33,210 bases of DNA from Candidatus Coprenecus merdipullorum. GTDB lineage: Bacteria; Bacteroidota; Bacteroidia; Bacteroidales; UBA932. This document shows positions 16,314-25,057 of the stretch, piece by piece. Position 1 is the first letter of the stretch; every line of letters starts with the position of its first letter. The notes beneath the pieces were generated by a model. The model worked only from the letters and a program-made list of their open reading frames with translations. It was not told the DNA's origin and did not search any database. The DNA is taken from the NCBI GenBank assembly GCA_019118865.1, contig DWYD01000031.1:1-33210 (forward strand), read 5' to 3'. A program made the position numbers and the translations under genes.

Positions 16314-19300
16314 ATTTCCTTCCTCCATTCCCTTAGTTCCAGCACCATATCCACAGCAGTGCCGGCATGAGCACCGTGCACGAAATGCAGGTTGGCCGGC
16401 TGCGCGGACGTATTGGCGGCCACCAGGAAGGACTCCTCATCCGACTCACACCCGTAGACCTGCACCTGCGGATGCACCAGGGCCAGAGCCCAGGCCACCT
16501 CGCCCTGACCGCAGCCCCGGACTTCTATGCTCCTGACATCCCCGGGAATGCAGTCTATCTCCCGGCAGTGCCGTGCCGCCAGCCTCAGGGCCATGCGGCT
16601 GGCAGTCTCCACATCACGTCCCTTATACAGATATTTATGCCGGATATAGTCCGAATAATAAAGGGTATTCTCCCTCTTCGAGCATATCTCCCCGTATCTT
16701 GCAGCGAACTGCTTCCTCACAGCCGATGTCAGCTTCGCGAGAGTAGGGAAAAGCGACAGGTCCCGGTACGGAATCCTCTCCCCCACCTCCATGTAGATGC
16801 TGCCGCGCCGCAGCATGAAGTCCCGCTTGGGCAGTACATGTCCCGCCCCGTGGATATACACCGGCAGCACGTCCAGACCCAGCTCGCGCGCTATATAGAA
16901 CGCCCCCTTGTGGAACCGTCCTACCGACAAGTCCAGGGATCTGGTCCCCTCCGGGAAGACCATGACGGAATATCCGCGCCCTACCATCGTCCTGAGCCTG
17001 GGCATCAGCTCCTCCACCCCGTCCGAGACCGAATAGAAGTCCAGACGGCGGATGATACGGCTGTAGAGCGGATTGCGTGAGGCCCAGCGGTTGGTGAGTA
17101 TCACCATCCTGGGTGTCAGCATCATGATGCACATCAGGTCCAGGTGGGACTGGTGGTCGGCGATGATCACGGAAGGCCTCTCAAACGTCTCGCCTCCTGG
17201 ATTGCTCATGCTGAAACGCACTCCCGGCACATGCCGGATGATAAATCCGGACACCCGGCTGATGAGGCGGTGATACCTCAGGTCCACCTCGTCGGTACGT
17301 CTGCGGGTATGGAAATAGAACCATGTCCAGGGCAACAGCACAAGGAAGGCCGCCACAAGATAGAACACCAGAGCCCACAGCGAGTACGCCAGTCTCCGGA
17401 TGGTCAGGGGCAGTTCCCTGACCTCCCCCTTCCTGCGGGTGAGGAAACGGAATACCAGCGGAGGGAGGTAGAACGCCATCAGCACCACCACCGTCATTCC
17501 GACCACAGTCACCTCAGCAAGGGACTTCATGGCCGGATGACGGGCCAGCACCAGCATTCCTATAGCTATGAACATGATCACCGCGGAGAGCAGCACGCTG
17601 TCCTTGTACGAGGACAGCACCTTGCGTCCGTAGGCATACTCGTGCATCAGGCCCTCCGTCACGAATATGGTATAGTCGTCTCCCTGGCCGAAGATGAAGG
17701 CCGCGAGGATGATATTTACGATGTTGAAAGTGATGCCGAAGACATCCATGATACCGAGGATCCACACCCAGCCCACAGCCAGCGGCAGGAATGCCATGAC
17801 TGCGGTCTCGACACGCCCGAAAGAGAAGCACAGGAAGAGGAACACCACCGCACTGCACACCGCTCCGACAAAATCGAAACTTTCCGACAGGATCTCCACC
17901 AGACGGCTGCTTACATCCTCCGACGTGAAGAACAAGCCGGTCCCGGTCGCACGCAGCGCCTCCACCCGTCCTCCGTCAGGGCATGACAGCAGGTTCACAA
18001 TCTGCACCCCGCTGTCCGAGGGCAGGACATAAGTCCCTTGAAAGTTCAATGACAACGGCCCGAATTCATCGGCCTCCAGAGGTCCTGGATCCGCTGCCAG
18101 CAGTGCCTCGAAAGGCGCGAACATCTTCTCCGGCAATCCCTTCTCCGAGGCCGCCTCCGCAACCTGTTCCGACAGACCGGGATGACGTTCCAGGAAACCG
18201 CGCCACATCCCGAGTATCTCCTCCTGCCGCTCCACCGAGGGCAGAAAGCCGTTGATTCCGCGCACTGACGCACGGGGTTCTGTCTCCCCGACCGCCTCAA
18301 GCATCAGCTCATTGCTGCGCAGAGCCTGCTCCATGTCCTTTCCCTCCACCACCGCATATACCGTGACAGCACTGTCCCCTGAAGACGCCACGGACGAAGT
18401 CAGAAGGGCCATATCCCGCTTCTGTGCCTCCGTCATATAATTGATATTCATCAGATTGGAGTCAAACGAGGCACCCCGTCCGAAAACCAGCAGTCCCAGG
18501 GTCACAAGGACTATGGCCGCAAATACGGCTTTCCGCACAGGCGCCGGGAAGCTGATGCTGCGCCGCAGGAACAAAGGAGCTGCCTCTCCCCTGCCGCAGG
18601 CCCGTCGGGGAGCCAGCACCGGCAGGAATATCAGGACAAACAATATGGTCCCGAGCAGCATCAGGGCCCCGAAAAGCCCCAGGTCCCTCATGGCCTCCGC
18701 CTTCAGGAACAGCAGGCAGAGAAAGGCGCTCACCGTTGTGATATTGCCCGTCAGCATGGGAGAGACTATGTCGCGGAGCACCTCGCGCGGACCGGAAGCA
18801 TATTTGAGATAGTCGAAATAATGCAGGGGATAATTGACGGCAATACCGACCAGCACCGTGCCTATGCCTATGACTATCAAAGACACCGAACCCTTGATCA
18901 GAGCCATCAGGCCCAGGGCCGCGCACAGCCCGAAGAGAACGGATACAAAGGTCCATACTATGCTGGAAGGACGCCGGAAGGCCAGGGCGAGCACCAGGAG
19001 AATCAGCGCTGCGGCCAGGGAGGCGGACAGCACCGTATCGCGGCGGATCCGGTCGGCATTGGCCACCGCTATCAGCGGAGCGCCTGCTGCGGACACCCTT
19101 ACCCCTGGACAGAGCTCCATAGTACTGTCCATCGCTTCCTCCAGCAGCCCGGCCACGGCCTTGTTGCCCATGGTCTCGCTGCCGCCGAAAGGAGATGTCA
19201 CAAATGCCAGGGCCACCGTACCCGACCTGTCGGTCACATATCCGTCCACTGCCTGGAACTCCCCGTCTGGGGCCAGGGCCGCGAGACGCTGCAGCACCGG

Positions 19301-19843
19301 CGTAAAAAGTCCCAGGGGATCATATCTGAGCACAGCTCCTGCCATTCCGGTCCCCGGAAGCAGCATCATGATCCCTGCGTTGTCCATCCGGCTGCCGATA
19401 TAGCCCCCGACAGCCAGCAGCGAATCCATTCTAGAGATATCCTCAGGCTGGAGAAAATATGGAAAATGCGAGGCTGCGAAATCCAGCATCCCCGCCATGT
19501 TGTCCTCATTCTGACGCAGCTGCACACCGGCAAGCAGCCCGGACGTATCCTTGTCCGCCAGTATCTGGCCGAAAACATCCACCGCGTCGTAGAGCCCGTC
19601 CACGGCAAGACTGTCCTCCGACCTGAACACTACGGTAATCCGTCCCTGGTCCGACATCCGCGAGTAGACCCCGGCATAGCGTTCTGTCCCGGGATCCACA
19701 GGGAGGAATTCGGAAATATCCTCACCGTAATGCATCCGTGAAGCCAGGAGAACCAGGACTCCGACCGTTACGAGCAGGATAATCCATGTCAGGGTGCGGT
19801 GCCCCGACAGACGGTCGTAGATATGGAGAAAAAACCTGCTCAT
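16310..19843 (-). CDS. Trifunctional MMPL transporter / acyltransferase / methyltransferase-like fusion
   Basis: The 1,177-residue inner-membrane protein joins three parts. Residues 1-805 form an RND/MMPL transporter with two repeats: TM1 at about 17-35, five segments at 270-412, then TM7 at about 437-455 and five segments at 655-800, with two periplasmic loops. A further hydrophobic segment (818-845) links to a PlsC-type domain with HQSHLD (H897/D902, proper HX4D) and FPEGTRS (963-969). The last 80 residues resemble the start of a class I methyltransferase (IEVRGCGQGEVAWALAL at 1106-1122, VYGCESDEE at 1129-1137) but stop soon after. This three-part architecture is known in Bacteroidota pigment clusters. 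It probably acylates and exports the polyene lipid. It overlaps both neighbours by 4 bases. Confidence 0.88.
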   Translation of the reverse strand: MSRFFLHIYDRLSGHRTLTWIILLVTVGVLVLLASRMHYGEDISEFLPVDPGTERYAGVYSRMSDQGRITVVFRSEDSLAVDGLYDAVDVFGQILADKDTSGLLAGVQLRQNEDNMAGMLDFAASHFPYFLQPEDISRMDSLLAVGGYIGSRMDNAGIMMLLPGTGMAGAVLRYDPLGLFTPVLQRLAALAPDGEFQAVDGYVTDRSGTVALAFVTSPFGGSETMGNKAVAGLLEEAMDSTMELCPGVRVSAAGAPLIAVANADRIRRDTVLSASLAAALILLVLALAFRRPSSIVWTFVSVLFGLCAALGLMALIKGSVSLIVIGIGTVLVGIAVNYPLHYFDYLKYASGPREVLRDIVSPMLTGNITTVSAFLCLLFLKAEAMRDLGLFGALMLLGTILFVLIFLPVLAPRRACGRGEAAPLFLRRSISFPAPVRKAVFAAIVLVTLGLLVFGRGASFDSNLMNINYMTEAQKRDMALLTSSVASSGDSAVTVYAVVEGKDMEQALRSNELMLEAVGETEPRASVRGINGFLPSVERQEEILGMWRGFLERHPGLSEQVAEAASEKGLPEKMFAPFEALLAADPGPLEADEFGPLSLNFQGTYVLPSDSGVQIVNLLSCPDGGRVEALRATGTGLFFTSEDVSSRLVEILSESFDFVGAVCSAVVFLFLCFSFGRVETAVMAFLPLAVGWVWILGIMDVFGITFNIVNIILAAFIFGQGDDYTIFVTEGLMHEYAYGRKVLSSYKDSVLLSAVIMFIAIGMLVLARHPAMKSLAEVTVVGMTVVVLMAFYLPPLVFRFLTRRKGEVRELPLTIRRLAYSLWALVFYLVAAFLVLLPWTWFYFHTRRRTDEVDLRYHRLISRVSGFIIRHVPGVRFSMSNPGGETFERPSVIIADHQSHLDLMCIMMLTPRMVILTNRWASRNPLYSRIIRRLDFYSVSDGVEELMPRLRTMVGRGYSVMVFPEGTRSLDLSVGRFHKGAFYIARELGLDVLPVYIHGAGHVLPKRDFMLRRGSIYMEVGERIPYRDLSLFPTLAKLTSAVRKQFAARYGEICSKRENTLYYSDYIRHKYLYKGRDVETASRMALRLAARHCREIDCIPGDVRSIEVRGCGQGEVAWALALVHPQVQVYGCESDEESFLVAANTSAQPANLHFVHGAHAGTAVDMVLELREWRKEI

Positions 19844-20613
19844 CTTCTTCCTTTCAACTTCCTGAGCAGTCCGGCGGGCCGGCCGTACAGCAGGGCACCG
19901 GCACAGAGCAGTGTATTGAGTATGCTTATGCGGGTAAAATCATATACCGGACGGAAATGAGAGATTCTCTCATCCGCGGGAGGATAATAGACCTTGATCG
20001 GAACACCGGTCACCCGCACTCCTCCCCAGGCGGAGAACACCAGCAGCTCCAGCTCCGCCTCGTAGCGCGAGGTGATGAGTCCCAGCCCCCTCAGGCTTCG
20101 CAGAGGGTAGACCCGGTAGCCGCACTGGGTATCCCCCAGGGATATCCCGGTCTGGAGCCTGAACCAGAAATTGGAGAAGGAATTGGCAAACCTGCTGCCT
20201 CCTGTAGCCGCAGTCCCCTCCAGCGTCCTGACACCGGTCACCAGCGAGTCCGGACAGCGCTCCACCTCCTTCAGAAGCAGGGGGATGTCCTCCGGATAGT
20301 GCTGCCCGTCCGAATCTATAGTCAGGGCATAGCGGAATCCACGGCCGGCAGCTTCCCTGAGACCTGTCCTGAGCGCGCATCCCTTGCCCTTGTTCCTCTC
20401 ATGGCGGATCACGGACAGTCCTTCCAGACGCTCCCTGCAGCGCTGCAGCACCCGGGGCGTACCGTCGGTACTTCCGTCATCGACCACTATCACATCGGGG
20501 ATGAAACGGCTGACCCGCAGCACGATATCCTCCAGTGTCCCGGCATTGCAATAGGTCGGAATCACCGCGCAGACTCCTGCGGAACTCTCAGTATGGCTTG
20601 CAGTATCAGGCAT
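19840..20613 (-). CDS. Family 2 glycosyltransferase (dolichyl-phosphate-mannose-synthase-like)
   Basis: The 257-residue protein has a GT-A fold: VIPTYCNAG at 17-25, the nucleotide-binding DDGSTD at 45-50, KGKGCALRTG, and the metal-binding DSDGQH at 100-105, then QCGYRVYP and the acceptor region SRYEAELELL. It resembles the DPM1-like branch that uses a lipid phosphate or glycosylates lipids at the inner membrane. Comparable genes recur in aryl-polyene and flexirubin clusters, so glycosylation of the lipid-linked product is a fair inference; the sugar is unknown. The gene overlaps the dehydratase by 8 bases and the MMPL fusion by 4 bases. Confidence 0.85.
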   Translation of the reverse strand: MPDTASHTESSAGVCAVIPTYCNAGTLEDIVLRVSRFIPDVIVVDDGSTDGTPRVLQRCRERLEGLSVIRHERNKGKGCALRTGLREAAGRGFRYALTIDSDGQHYPEDIPLLLKEVERCPDSLVTGVRTLEGTAATGGSRFANSFSNFWFRLQTGISLGDTQCGYRVYPLRSLRGLGLITSRYEAELELLVFSAWGGVRVTGVPIKVYYPPADERISHFRPVYDFTRISILNTLLCAGALLYGRPAGLLRKLKGRR

Positions 20614-20974
20614 AGACGTATCTCAGGGACATCTTGGCATATACCGTCTCCCCGGCGGTCAGTGAGGCCTTCACAGAACATCCTTCCCCGTCGTCTCCGG
20701 AGATTTCCAGACGCACCGTCAGGGACGTCATCTCCCTTGGAGACACCACTGCCAGGAACTTGACGTTCCGGGCCGAATCCAGGACAGCCACACGCCCCAG
20801 AGCGTCCTCCACACAGGCCGACACCATCTGAAGCAGACATACCCCCGGAGTTATTGGCTCCTGCGGGAAATGCGCACGGTAAATGACGCTGTCCGGATTA
20901 AGCTCCGCAGAGTACTGCAGAGACCCGTCGGAAACGTCCTCCACCGGCTTAATTGTAAACAGATCCGTTTTCAT
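20606..20974 (-). CDS. FabZ/ApeI-like hotdog 3-hydroxyacyl-ACP dehydratase
   Basis: This 122-residue single hotdog domain probably removes water from 3-hydroxyacyl-ACP intermediates to leave the conjugated double bonds. The motif HFPQEPITPGVCLLQM carries the catalytic His in the HFPxxPxxPG signature. At the place where FabZ has its catalytic Glu (PGVLIIE) this protein has Gln, as can happen in the divergent FabZ-like members of polyene clusters. The start at 20974 (MKTDLF) is chosen for an AGAAGG about 6 bases upstream; ATGs at 20980 and 21004 are alternatives. It sits between the LolA-like and glycosyltransferase genes. Confidence 0.8.
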   Translation of the reverse strand: MKTDLFTIKPVEDVSDGSLQYSAELNPDSVIYRAHFPQEPITPGVCLLQMVSACVEDALGRVAVLDSARNVKFLAVVSPREMTSLTVRLEISGDDGEGCSVKASLTAGETVYAKMSLRYVYA

Positions 20975-20993
20975 ATCCATCCTTCTGTTTTTG

Positions 20994-21605
20994 TCAAAGT
21001 TCAAAACTGTCAGGAGCGAGCTCTACGTTGACCTTCACTCCGCTCAGCACTATCACCGTCACGTCCCCGCCCTTTTCTTTCATCTCCAGGCGCCGCAGCA
21101 GACAGCTCCCGGAATCAAAATACATGGTCATGCCGCTGATAACCCTGCGGAGCTCCCTGTCCCTCGGAATCATCTCGGCGACCAGCTCTCCGTCAGCCTC
21201 GGTCACAGTGTAGTCGAAGCTGCCTCCCGGAGCGAAGCACTTTCCGCTCACCATCCCGGCCATAAGCTCCGATATCCTGCGGAACATATTGTCGGACGGA
21301 AGCACAGTGACCTTCCCGTCCCCGGTACGCATCGACACGCCGTCCTGTGTAAGCACGACCGCATACCGCACCGGAGTGAGATACTCCCACCTCAACGATG
21401 ACGAGCGGCCGTCATAGACCATCCTCCCGGACGACTCCGTACTCCCGTCCAGGGCCGTAAGGTATTTGGTCTGGACAAAACTGCAGTCCAGGGTCTGTAT
21501 CGAGGACGAGACCTCTATTATCCTTCCGGCGTCCTGGGCCCGCAGCTCCGGTGCCGTTGCAGCGCAGAATGCCATGACCGTCAACAGTATCAGTATCTTT
21601 TTCAT
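20994..21605 (-). CDS. LolA-like outer-membrane lipoprotein carrier protein
   Basis: The 203-residue exported protein has a clear signal peptide (MKKILILLTVMAFCAATAPELRAQD, written here only as residues 1-25, cut after RAQ). The mature part has the LolA-type beta half-barrel pattern, with FVQTKYLTALDG, SSGRMVYDGRSSSLRWEYLTPV and the late VELAPDSFEL. In aryl-polyene and flexirubin clusters such LolA relatives are thought to escort the pigment lipid across the periplasm rather than lipoproteins; that is inference here. The start at 21605 is picked because it gives the signal peptide. An upstream extension to 21659 would overlap the membrane protein gene. The small transporter gene ends 2 bases before it. 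Confidence 0.85.
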   Translation of the reverse strand: MKKILILLTVMAFCAATAPELRAQDAGRIIEVSSSIQTLDCSFVQTKYLTALDGSTESSGRMVYDGRSSSLRWEYLTPVRYAVVLTQDGVSMRTGDGKVTVLPSDNMFRRISELMAGMVSGKCFAPGGSFDYTVTEADGELVAEMIPRDRELRRVISGMTMYFDSGSCLLRRLEMKEKGGDVTVIVLSGVKVNVELAPDSFEL

Positions 21606-21607
21606 AT

Positions 21608-21961
21608 CTACTTCATTATCAATACGCAGCCTCCGGCTATCAGCAGCACCCCCACCCATTTCATCACCGACACCTCCTCATGGAAGAAAACGATAGCGGC
21701 AAGCATCCCGAAGACATAGCTCAGGCTGGAGAGCGGATAGGCGACGCTGAAGGGGAAATGCTTGAGAATGTACAGCCACAGTACTGTCGCCCCGCCGTAG
21801 GCAATGCCGCAGGCCAGCAGCCACCAGTTGGTCAACAGTCCGAACCAGTACTCCCTGGTCCAGGCGAAGGCCCCCATGCGCATCATGCCCATCTTCAGGA
21901 ACACATGCCCCAGGGATAGAAAAATGCTCTGAACGAGAGCCAGCGGTACTATTTTCCACAT
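21608..21961 (-). CDS. Small four-helix membrane protein, EamA/SMR-like
   Basis: The 117-residue protein has four predicted membrane helices (about 5-23, 38-58, 63-83 and 93-115). A PLSSLSYVFGMLAA stretch and the end VGVLLIAGGCVLI recall the drug/metabolite EamA half-unit and small multidrug resistance proteins. It would act as a dimer or as a helper of the MMPL exporter; no substrate can be read. The start at 21961 is an ATG overlapping the end of the ketosynthase-like gene by 13 bases, and its length equals a standard SMR unit. Upstream frame extension to 22093 is the shadow of that gene. Confidence 0.75.
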   Translation of the reverse strand: MWKIVPLALVQSIFLSLGHVFLKMGMMRMGAFAWTREYWFGLLTNWWLLACGIAYGGATVLWLYILKHFPFSVAYPLSSLSYVFGMLAAIVFFHEEVSVMKWVGVLLIAGGCVLIMK

Positions 21962-22902
21962 AATCTTTCCAATAAAATAAATGAACAGTCGCCCTCCGCC
22001 GTATGGTTGAAGAACAGCACACCGCGGCTGAACTTTCCGGACACCAGCCAGGAGACGGCGGCATAGACTCCCAGGGCCGGTACGGTGTAGCATTCTCCGA
22101 AAATATCCTTGTAGCCGACAGCCGGCAGACCGGGGAAAAGTTCCCCTACAAGCGGCTCCGGCTCAGCCACCACTCCGTCCACAGCACCGCTGTCCAGAAT
22201 CCGCGCAGCCTCCTCCCGAAGCTCAGGCAGCTCCGGCCGGTGCAGCAGCCTCACGCTGGAGAGACGGCACAGCCCGCCCTCATCTCCCTCAGAAGCGGCC
22301 AGGGCGAACGCCACCGCTGCCTCGGAGCACACAGGGCCTCCCTCCCGCACAAAGCCGAGCTTGCGGAGCAGCACCAGGTACGACGGGGTAATCTCGTCAA
22401 AACCTCCTGCCAGGGCAGTGCCGGTCCTACCGCTCCGCAACTGCAGGAATGCGTCGTACAGCGCGCTCTCGAACGAGATGCTGCCGTGCGAATAGGTAGT
22501 GTTGTAACCGTGACAGCCCAGACGGACGGCCAGGGACGCGGCGACGGTATTGTGGGTAGACTGCATGAAATAAGTCGGCTTGAGAAGCTCCTCCCCCTCA
22601 CAGAGCTCGTTGAGAAAAGCTTCCGTGTTGGCGATGCAGCCGAGACCGGTAGCCGCGATGACCGCATCCGGCACGGCGATTCCCGCCTCGGACAGAGCCT
22701 CGGAGCTGACTGCTGCCGCCCTCTTGAGCAGCCGGCCCATGCGCCTGGCCTGCATCGGGGATATCCACTTGCGGAAATCCGGATCCACGGACACGGCCAA
22801 GTCCTGCCCGTCATAGCGCAGCGGCGAAGTCATCCAGTCCTCCGAGAGCGGAGCCTGGACGGATATCTGCTTGACGGCCCGTATGATCACATCTCTATTC
22901 AT
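21949..22902 (-). CDS. Cysteine-less ketosynthase-like protein (chain length factor)
   Basis: The 317-residue protein aligns with ketosynthase folds but lacks the active site. Aligning from the conserved AGG (165-167) back, the nucleophile position falls on Ser141 in SHGSISFE, and the HGT histidine is replaced by AEPEP (247-251). The oxidoketoacyl stretch STHNTVAASLA is kept. This is the hallmark of chain length factors that pair with an active ketosynthase, as ApeC does with ApeO in aryl-polyene assembly. Its gene overlaps the intact ketosynthase gene upstream by 8 bases, which supports a heterodimer. The start at 22902 (MNRDV) is preferred to 22905 or 22971. Confidence 0.88.
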   Translation of the reverse strand: MNRDVIIRAVKQISVQAPLSEDWMTSPLRYDGQDLAVSVDPDFRKWISPMQARRMGRLLKRAAAVSSEALSEAGIAVPDAVIAATGLGCIANTEAFLNELCEGEELLKPTYFMQSTHNTVAASLAVRLGCHGYNTTYSHGSISFESALYDAFLQLRSGRTGTALAGGFDEITPSYLVLLRKLGFVREGGPVCSEAAVAFALAASEGDEGGLCRLSSVRLLHRPELPELREEAARILDSGAVDGVVAEPEPLVGELFPGLPAVGYKDIFGECYTVPALGVYAAVSWLVSGKFSRGVLFFNHTAEGDCSFILLERLCGK

Positions 22903-24103
22903 CATCGGCATATCTGGACAGAAGTAAAGCGGAGTCATTGCCTCCGAAACCGAAAGAATTACACAGGACATGCTTCATGCCCGGTCTGCAGAGAGTCTCC
23001 GTAACCGGTATGATGCCGTCCTCCATGGGCGCGGACCAGTTCAGGTTGGCCGGTATGAAACCGTTGCGCAGGGCCAGCAGGCTTATGACGGCCTCCACTC
23101 CGGCGGAAGCACTGGTTGTGTGCCCGGTAAAGGCCTTGGTAGAGGAGACGCAGGGAAGTCTGTCCCCGAAAAGCCTGCAGATGGCAGCGGCCTCGGTCCT
23201 GTCATTGTTCTCAGTAGCGGTACCGTGGGCGTTGATGTAGTCCACCTCTGATGGTTCGAATCCGCCCATCTCCAGTGCCTGCCTCATCGCCAGATACGGT
23301 CCTTCGCCATTGTCCGATGTAGCCGTCTGGTGATAGGCGTCGCAGGCATTGCCGTAGCCCGAGAGCACTGCCAGCGGCCTGACTCCGCGACGTGCGGCCG
23401 AGGCTGCCGATTCGAGGACCAGCCAGCCGGCACCCTCCCCGAGATTGAGTCCCCCGCGGTCCGCGTCGAAGGGACGGCAGGGCCTGCGGTCCAGTATCAT
23501 CAGGGAATTGAAGCCGTTGAAATGGAACTTGCTCAGACACTCGCAGCCCCCGGCCACGACTATGTCCGCCTCCCCGGCCTCTATCATCATCGAGCCCAGA
23601 ATCACAGCATTGGCAGCGGATGAACATGCGGTGGAGACAGTGTTCACTGTCCTGAAACGGCCGGCGCTTCCGGCCACCAGGTCCGTACACGAACGGCAGT
23701 CGTGGAACGCAATGTAGGCGTCGTGAAGACTGTCCGTAAGATAGTCCCGGTAATACTTCTCGCTGCGGTCCATGCCTCCGACAGTAGTGCCCGAGACCAG
23801 CGCCGCCCGCCTGATATCCTCCGGCCCGAGCCCTGCCTGGCCGACAGCTTCCCTGAGCGCCATGCACCCCAGAAGGGCAGACCTGGGGAGCACCGGTTCC
23901 CTCCACTCCATGCCGAGAGCTCCGTAGAGTTCCCTGTCCGAAAGAGGAACCTCACCCACCGGCAGGTCCCTGTGGACGGTATCGAGATACCGCACGGGGC
24001 CTATTCCGCTTCTGCAGGAGAGCAGCGACTCCAGCACGGCGGACTGGTCCGTGCCTATGGCGCAGACCACCCCCATGCCGGTTATGCAGACAGTTCCGCT
24101 CAT
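22895..24103 (-). CDS. Ketosynthase, FabF/ApeO-like
   Basis: The 402-residue beta-ketoacyl-ACP synthase has the full catalytic set: Cys160 in VSTACSSAAN, His293 in NAHGTAT, and Lys323/His328 in STKAFTGHT. A glycine-rich C-terminal GFGG loop (NSFGFGGNDSA) completes the fold. It should condense malonyl-ACP with the growing polyene, forming the active partner of the cysteine-less protein encoded next to it. Substrate and chain length cannot be read from sequence alone. It follows ACP2 by 15 bases. Confidence 0.93.
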   Translation of the reverse strand: MSGTVCITGMGVVCAIGTDQSAVLESLLSCRSGIGPVRYLDTVHRDLPVGEVPLSDRELYGALGMEWREPVLPRSALLGCMALREAVGQAGLGPEDIRRAALVSGTTVGGMDRSEKYYRDYLTDSLHDAYIAFHDCRSCTDLVAGSAGRFRTVNTVSTACSSAANAVILGSMMIEAGEADIVVAGGCECLSKFHFNGFNSLMILDRRPCRPFDADRGGLNLGEGAGWLVLESAASAARRGVRPLAVLSGYGNACDAYHQTATSDNGEGPYLAMRQALEMGGFEPSEVDYINAHGTATENNDRTEAAAICRLFGDRLPCVSSTKAFTGHTTSASAGVEAVISLLALRNGFIPANLNWSAPMEDGIIPVTETLCRPGMKHVLCNSFGFGGNDSALLLSRYADDE

Positions 24104-24118
24104 ACTTCCTGCCGCCGC

Positions 24119-24379
24119 TTATTTTTTTCTATGGGCCGTGATATATCCGGCCATGGTGTCGAGCGATGTGAATATCTCACGGCCCTGAGCAGGATTGTCC
24201 AGCTTTATGCCGTATTTTTTCTCCATGAGCACTATCAGCTCCAGGGCATCAATCGAGTCCAGACCGAGTCCCGAGTCTCCGAACAGAGGCGCCGAAGGAT
24301 CGATGTCCTCCGGACGGACGTCCTCCAGATTGAGGGCGGAGATAATCTCATTCTTAAGTTCCTGTATCAGTTCTTCCAT
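24119..24379 (-). CDS. Acyl carrier protein (second of the cluster)
   Basis: The 86-residue protein is an ACP with the phosphopantetheine serine at Ser42 in GLGLDSIDALEL. The DSL motif of primary-metabolism ACPs is replaced by DSI, as in many polyketide ACPs. The fold is four-helix, highly acidic in the first half. It should carry the growing chain as a thioester after activation by a phosphopantetheinyl transferase encoded elsewhere. It lies 24 bases after the small ketosynthase-like gene. The start at 24379 gives a typical ACP length. Confidence 0.93.
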   Translation of the reverse strand: MEELIQELKNEIISALNLEDVRPEDIDPSAPLFGDSGLGLDSIDALELIVLMEKKYGIKLDNPAQGREIFTSLDTMAGYITAHRKK

Positions 24380-24403
24380 ATCTGCTTTTATTTTATCTGT
24401 TGT

Positions 24404-25051
24404 TCAATGAATTATTCCTAAAATCCCGGCCATTTCCCGCAGCCGGCCGGCCAGCTGCTCCGGAGAATACTGTCCCCGGCCTACAGTAAACATCAGCGAC
24501 TCGAAGTCGTCCGCATCCCTGCACTCCAGCCACCCTCCCGTGACCGAAGAGGTCACCCGGTCCGCGAAGGCATCCAGGACCCTGTCCGCCACCGCCTCAG
24601 GGCTGAACTCATCCATCATCCAGCAGGAGGTCTCCCCGCACCATCCGTTGCGTATGGCTATCTCCCCCGTCACGATATTGGGCAGGGTATAGACAAATAC
24701 CGCCGGCGAAGGGAAAAACTGCGAGCGGTCCTGTATCGTCGCCTGAAACTTCCGGTCCGTGACCAGCGACCCGCTACATCCGCAGATGACCAGGGCCCTG
24801 TCCTCCCTGCGGACCAGCGGCCGGCCTTTCGGATCCAGCTCCTCCGCGGAGCCGTCGCCCTCAAGCGAGGCCAGCAGACGCGAGGTCACAAAACCAAGGC
24901 GGCAGAGCGGGTCCATCTTGAAAAATTTCGGATACTCCGGACACACTGTCTCCTTGTACAGGGCCGTCAGCATCCTGCTGCCTGTCTCCGCGGGCACGCG
25001 CTCCCGTCCCGCAACCACTATCCTGTCCGATGTCAGTCCTACCCAGTCCAT
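24404..25051 (-). CDS. Small ketosynthase-like protein
   Basis: The 215-residue protein matches the N-terminal half of ketosynthases without the rest. The clearest block is FFPSPAVFVYTLPNIVTGEIAI (about residues 110-131, quoted in part: VFVYTLPNIVTGEIAI), preceded by KFFKMDPLCRLGF and a CGCSGSLVTDRK stretch. No catalytic Cys-His-His set is present, so it is unlikely to condense on its own; a partner or regulatory role with the ketosynthases is more likely. Similar short proteins recur in Bacteroidota polyene clusters. It starts 6 bases after the previous ketosynthase gene. Confidence 0.75.
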   Translation of the reverse strand: MDWVGLTSDRIVVAGRERVPAETGSRMLTALYKETVCPEYPKFFKMDPLCRLGFVTSRLLASLEGDGSAEELDPKGRPLVRREDRALVICGCSGSLVTDRKFQATIQDRSQFFPSPAVFVYTLPNIVTGEIAIRNGWCGETSCWMMDEFSPEAVADRVLDAFADRVTSSVTGGWLECRDADDFESLMFTVGRGQYSPEQLAGRLREMAGILGIIH

Positions 25052-25057
25052 ATTTAT

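Noticed and set aside
16367-19741. Several long plus-strand open frames opposite the MMPL fusion, the ketosynthases and the lyase
   Set aside because: They are mirror images of GC-rich coding sequence, rich in Arg, His and Pro, without recognisable motifs, signal sequences or start contexts.
24404-25051. A phosphopantetheinyl transferase for the cluster's ACPs
   Set aside because: The size is near that of Sfp-type enzymes, but the sequence shows ketosynthase-like blocks (VYTLPNIVTGEIAI) and none of the GxD / WxxKE motifs of that family.
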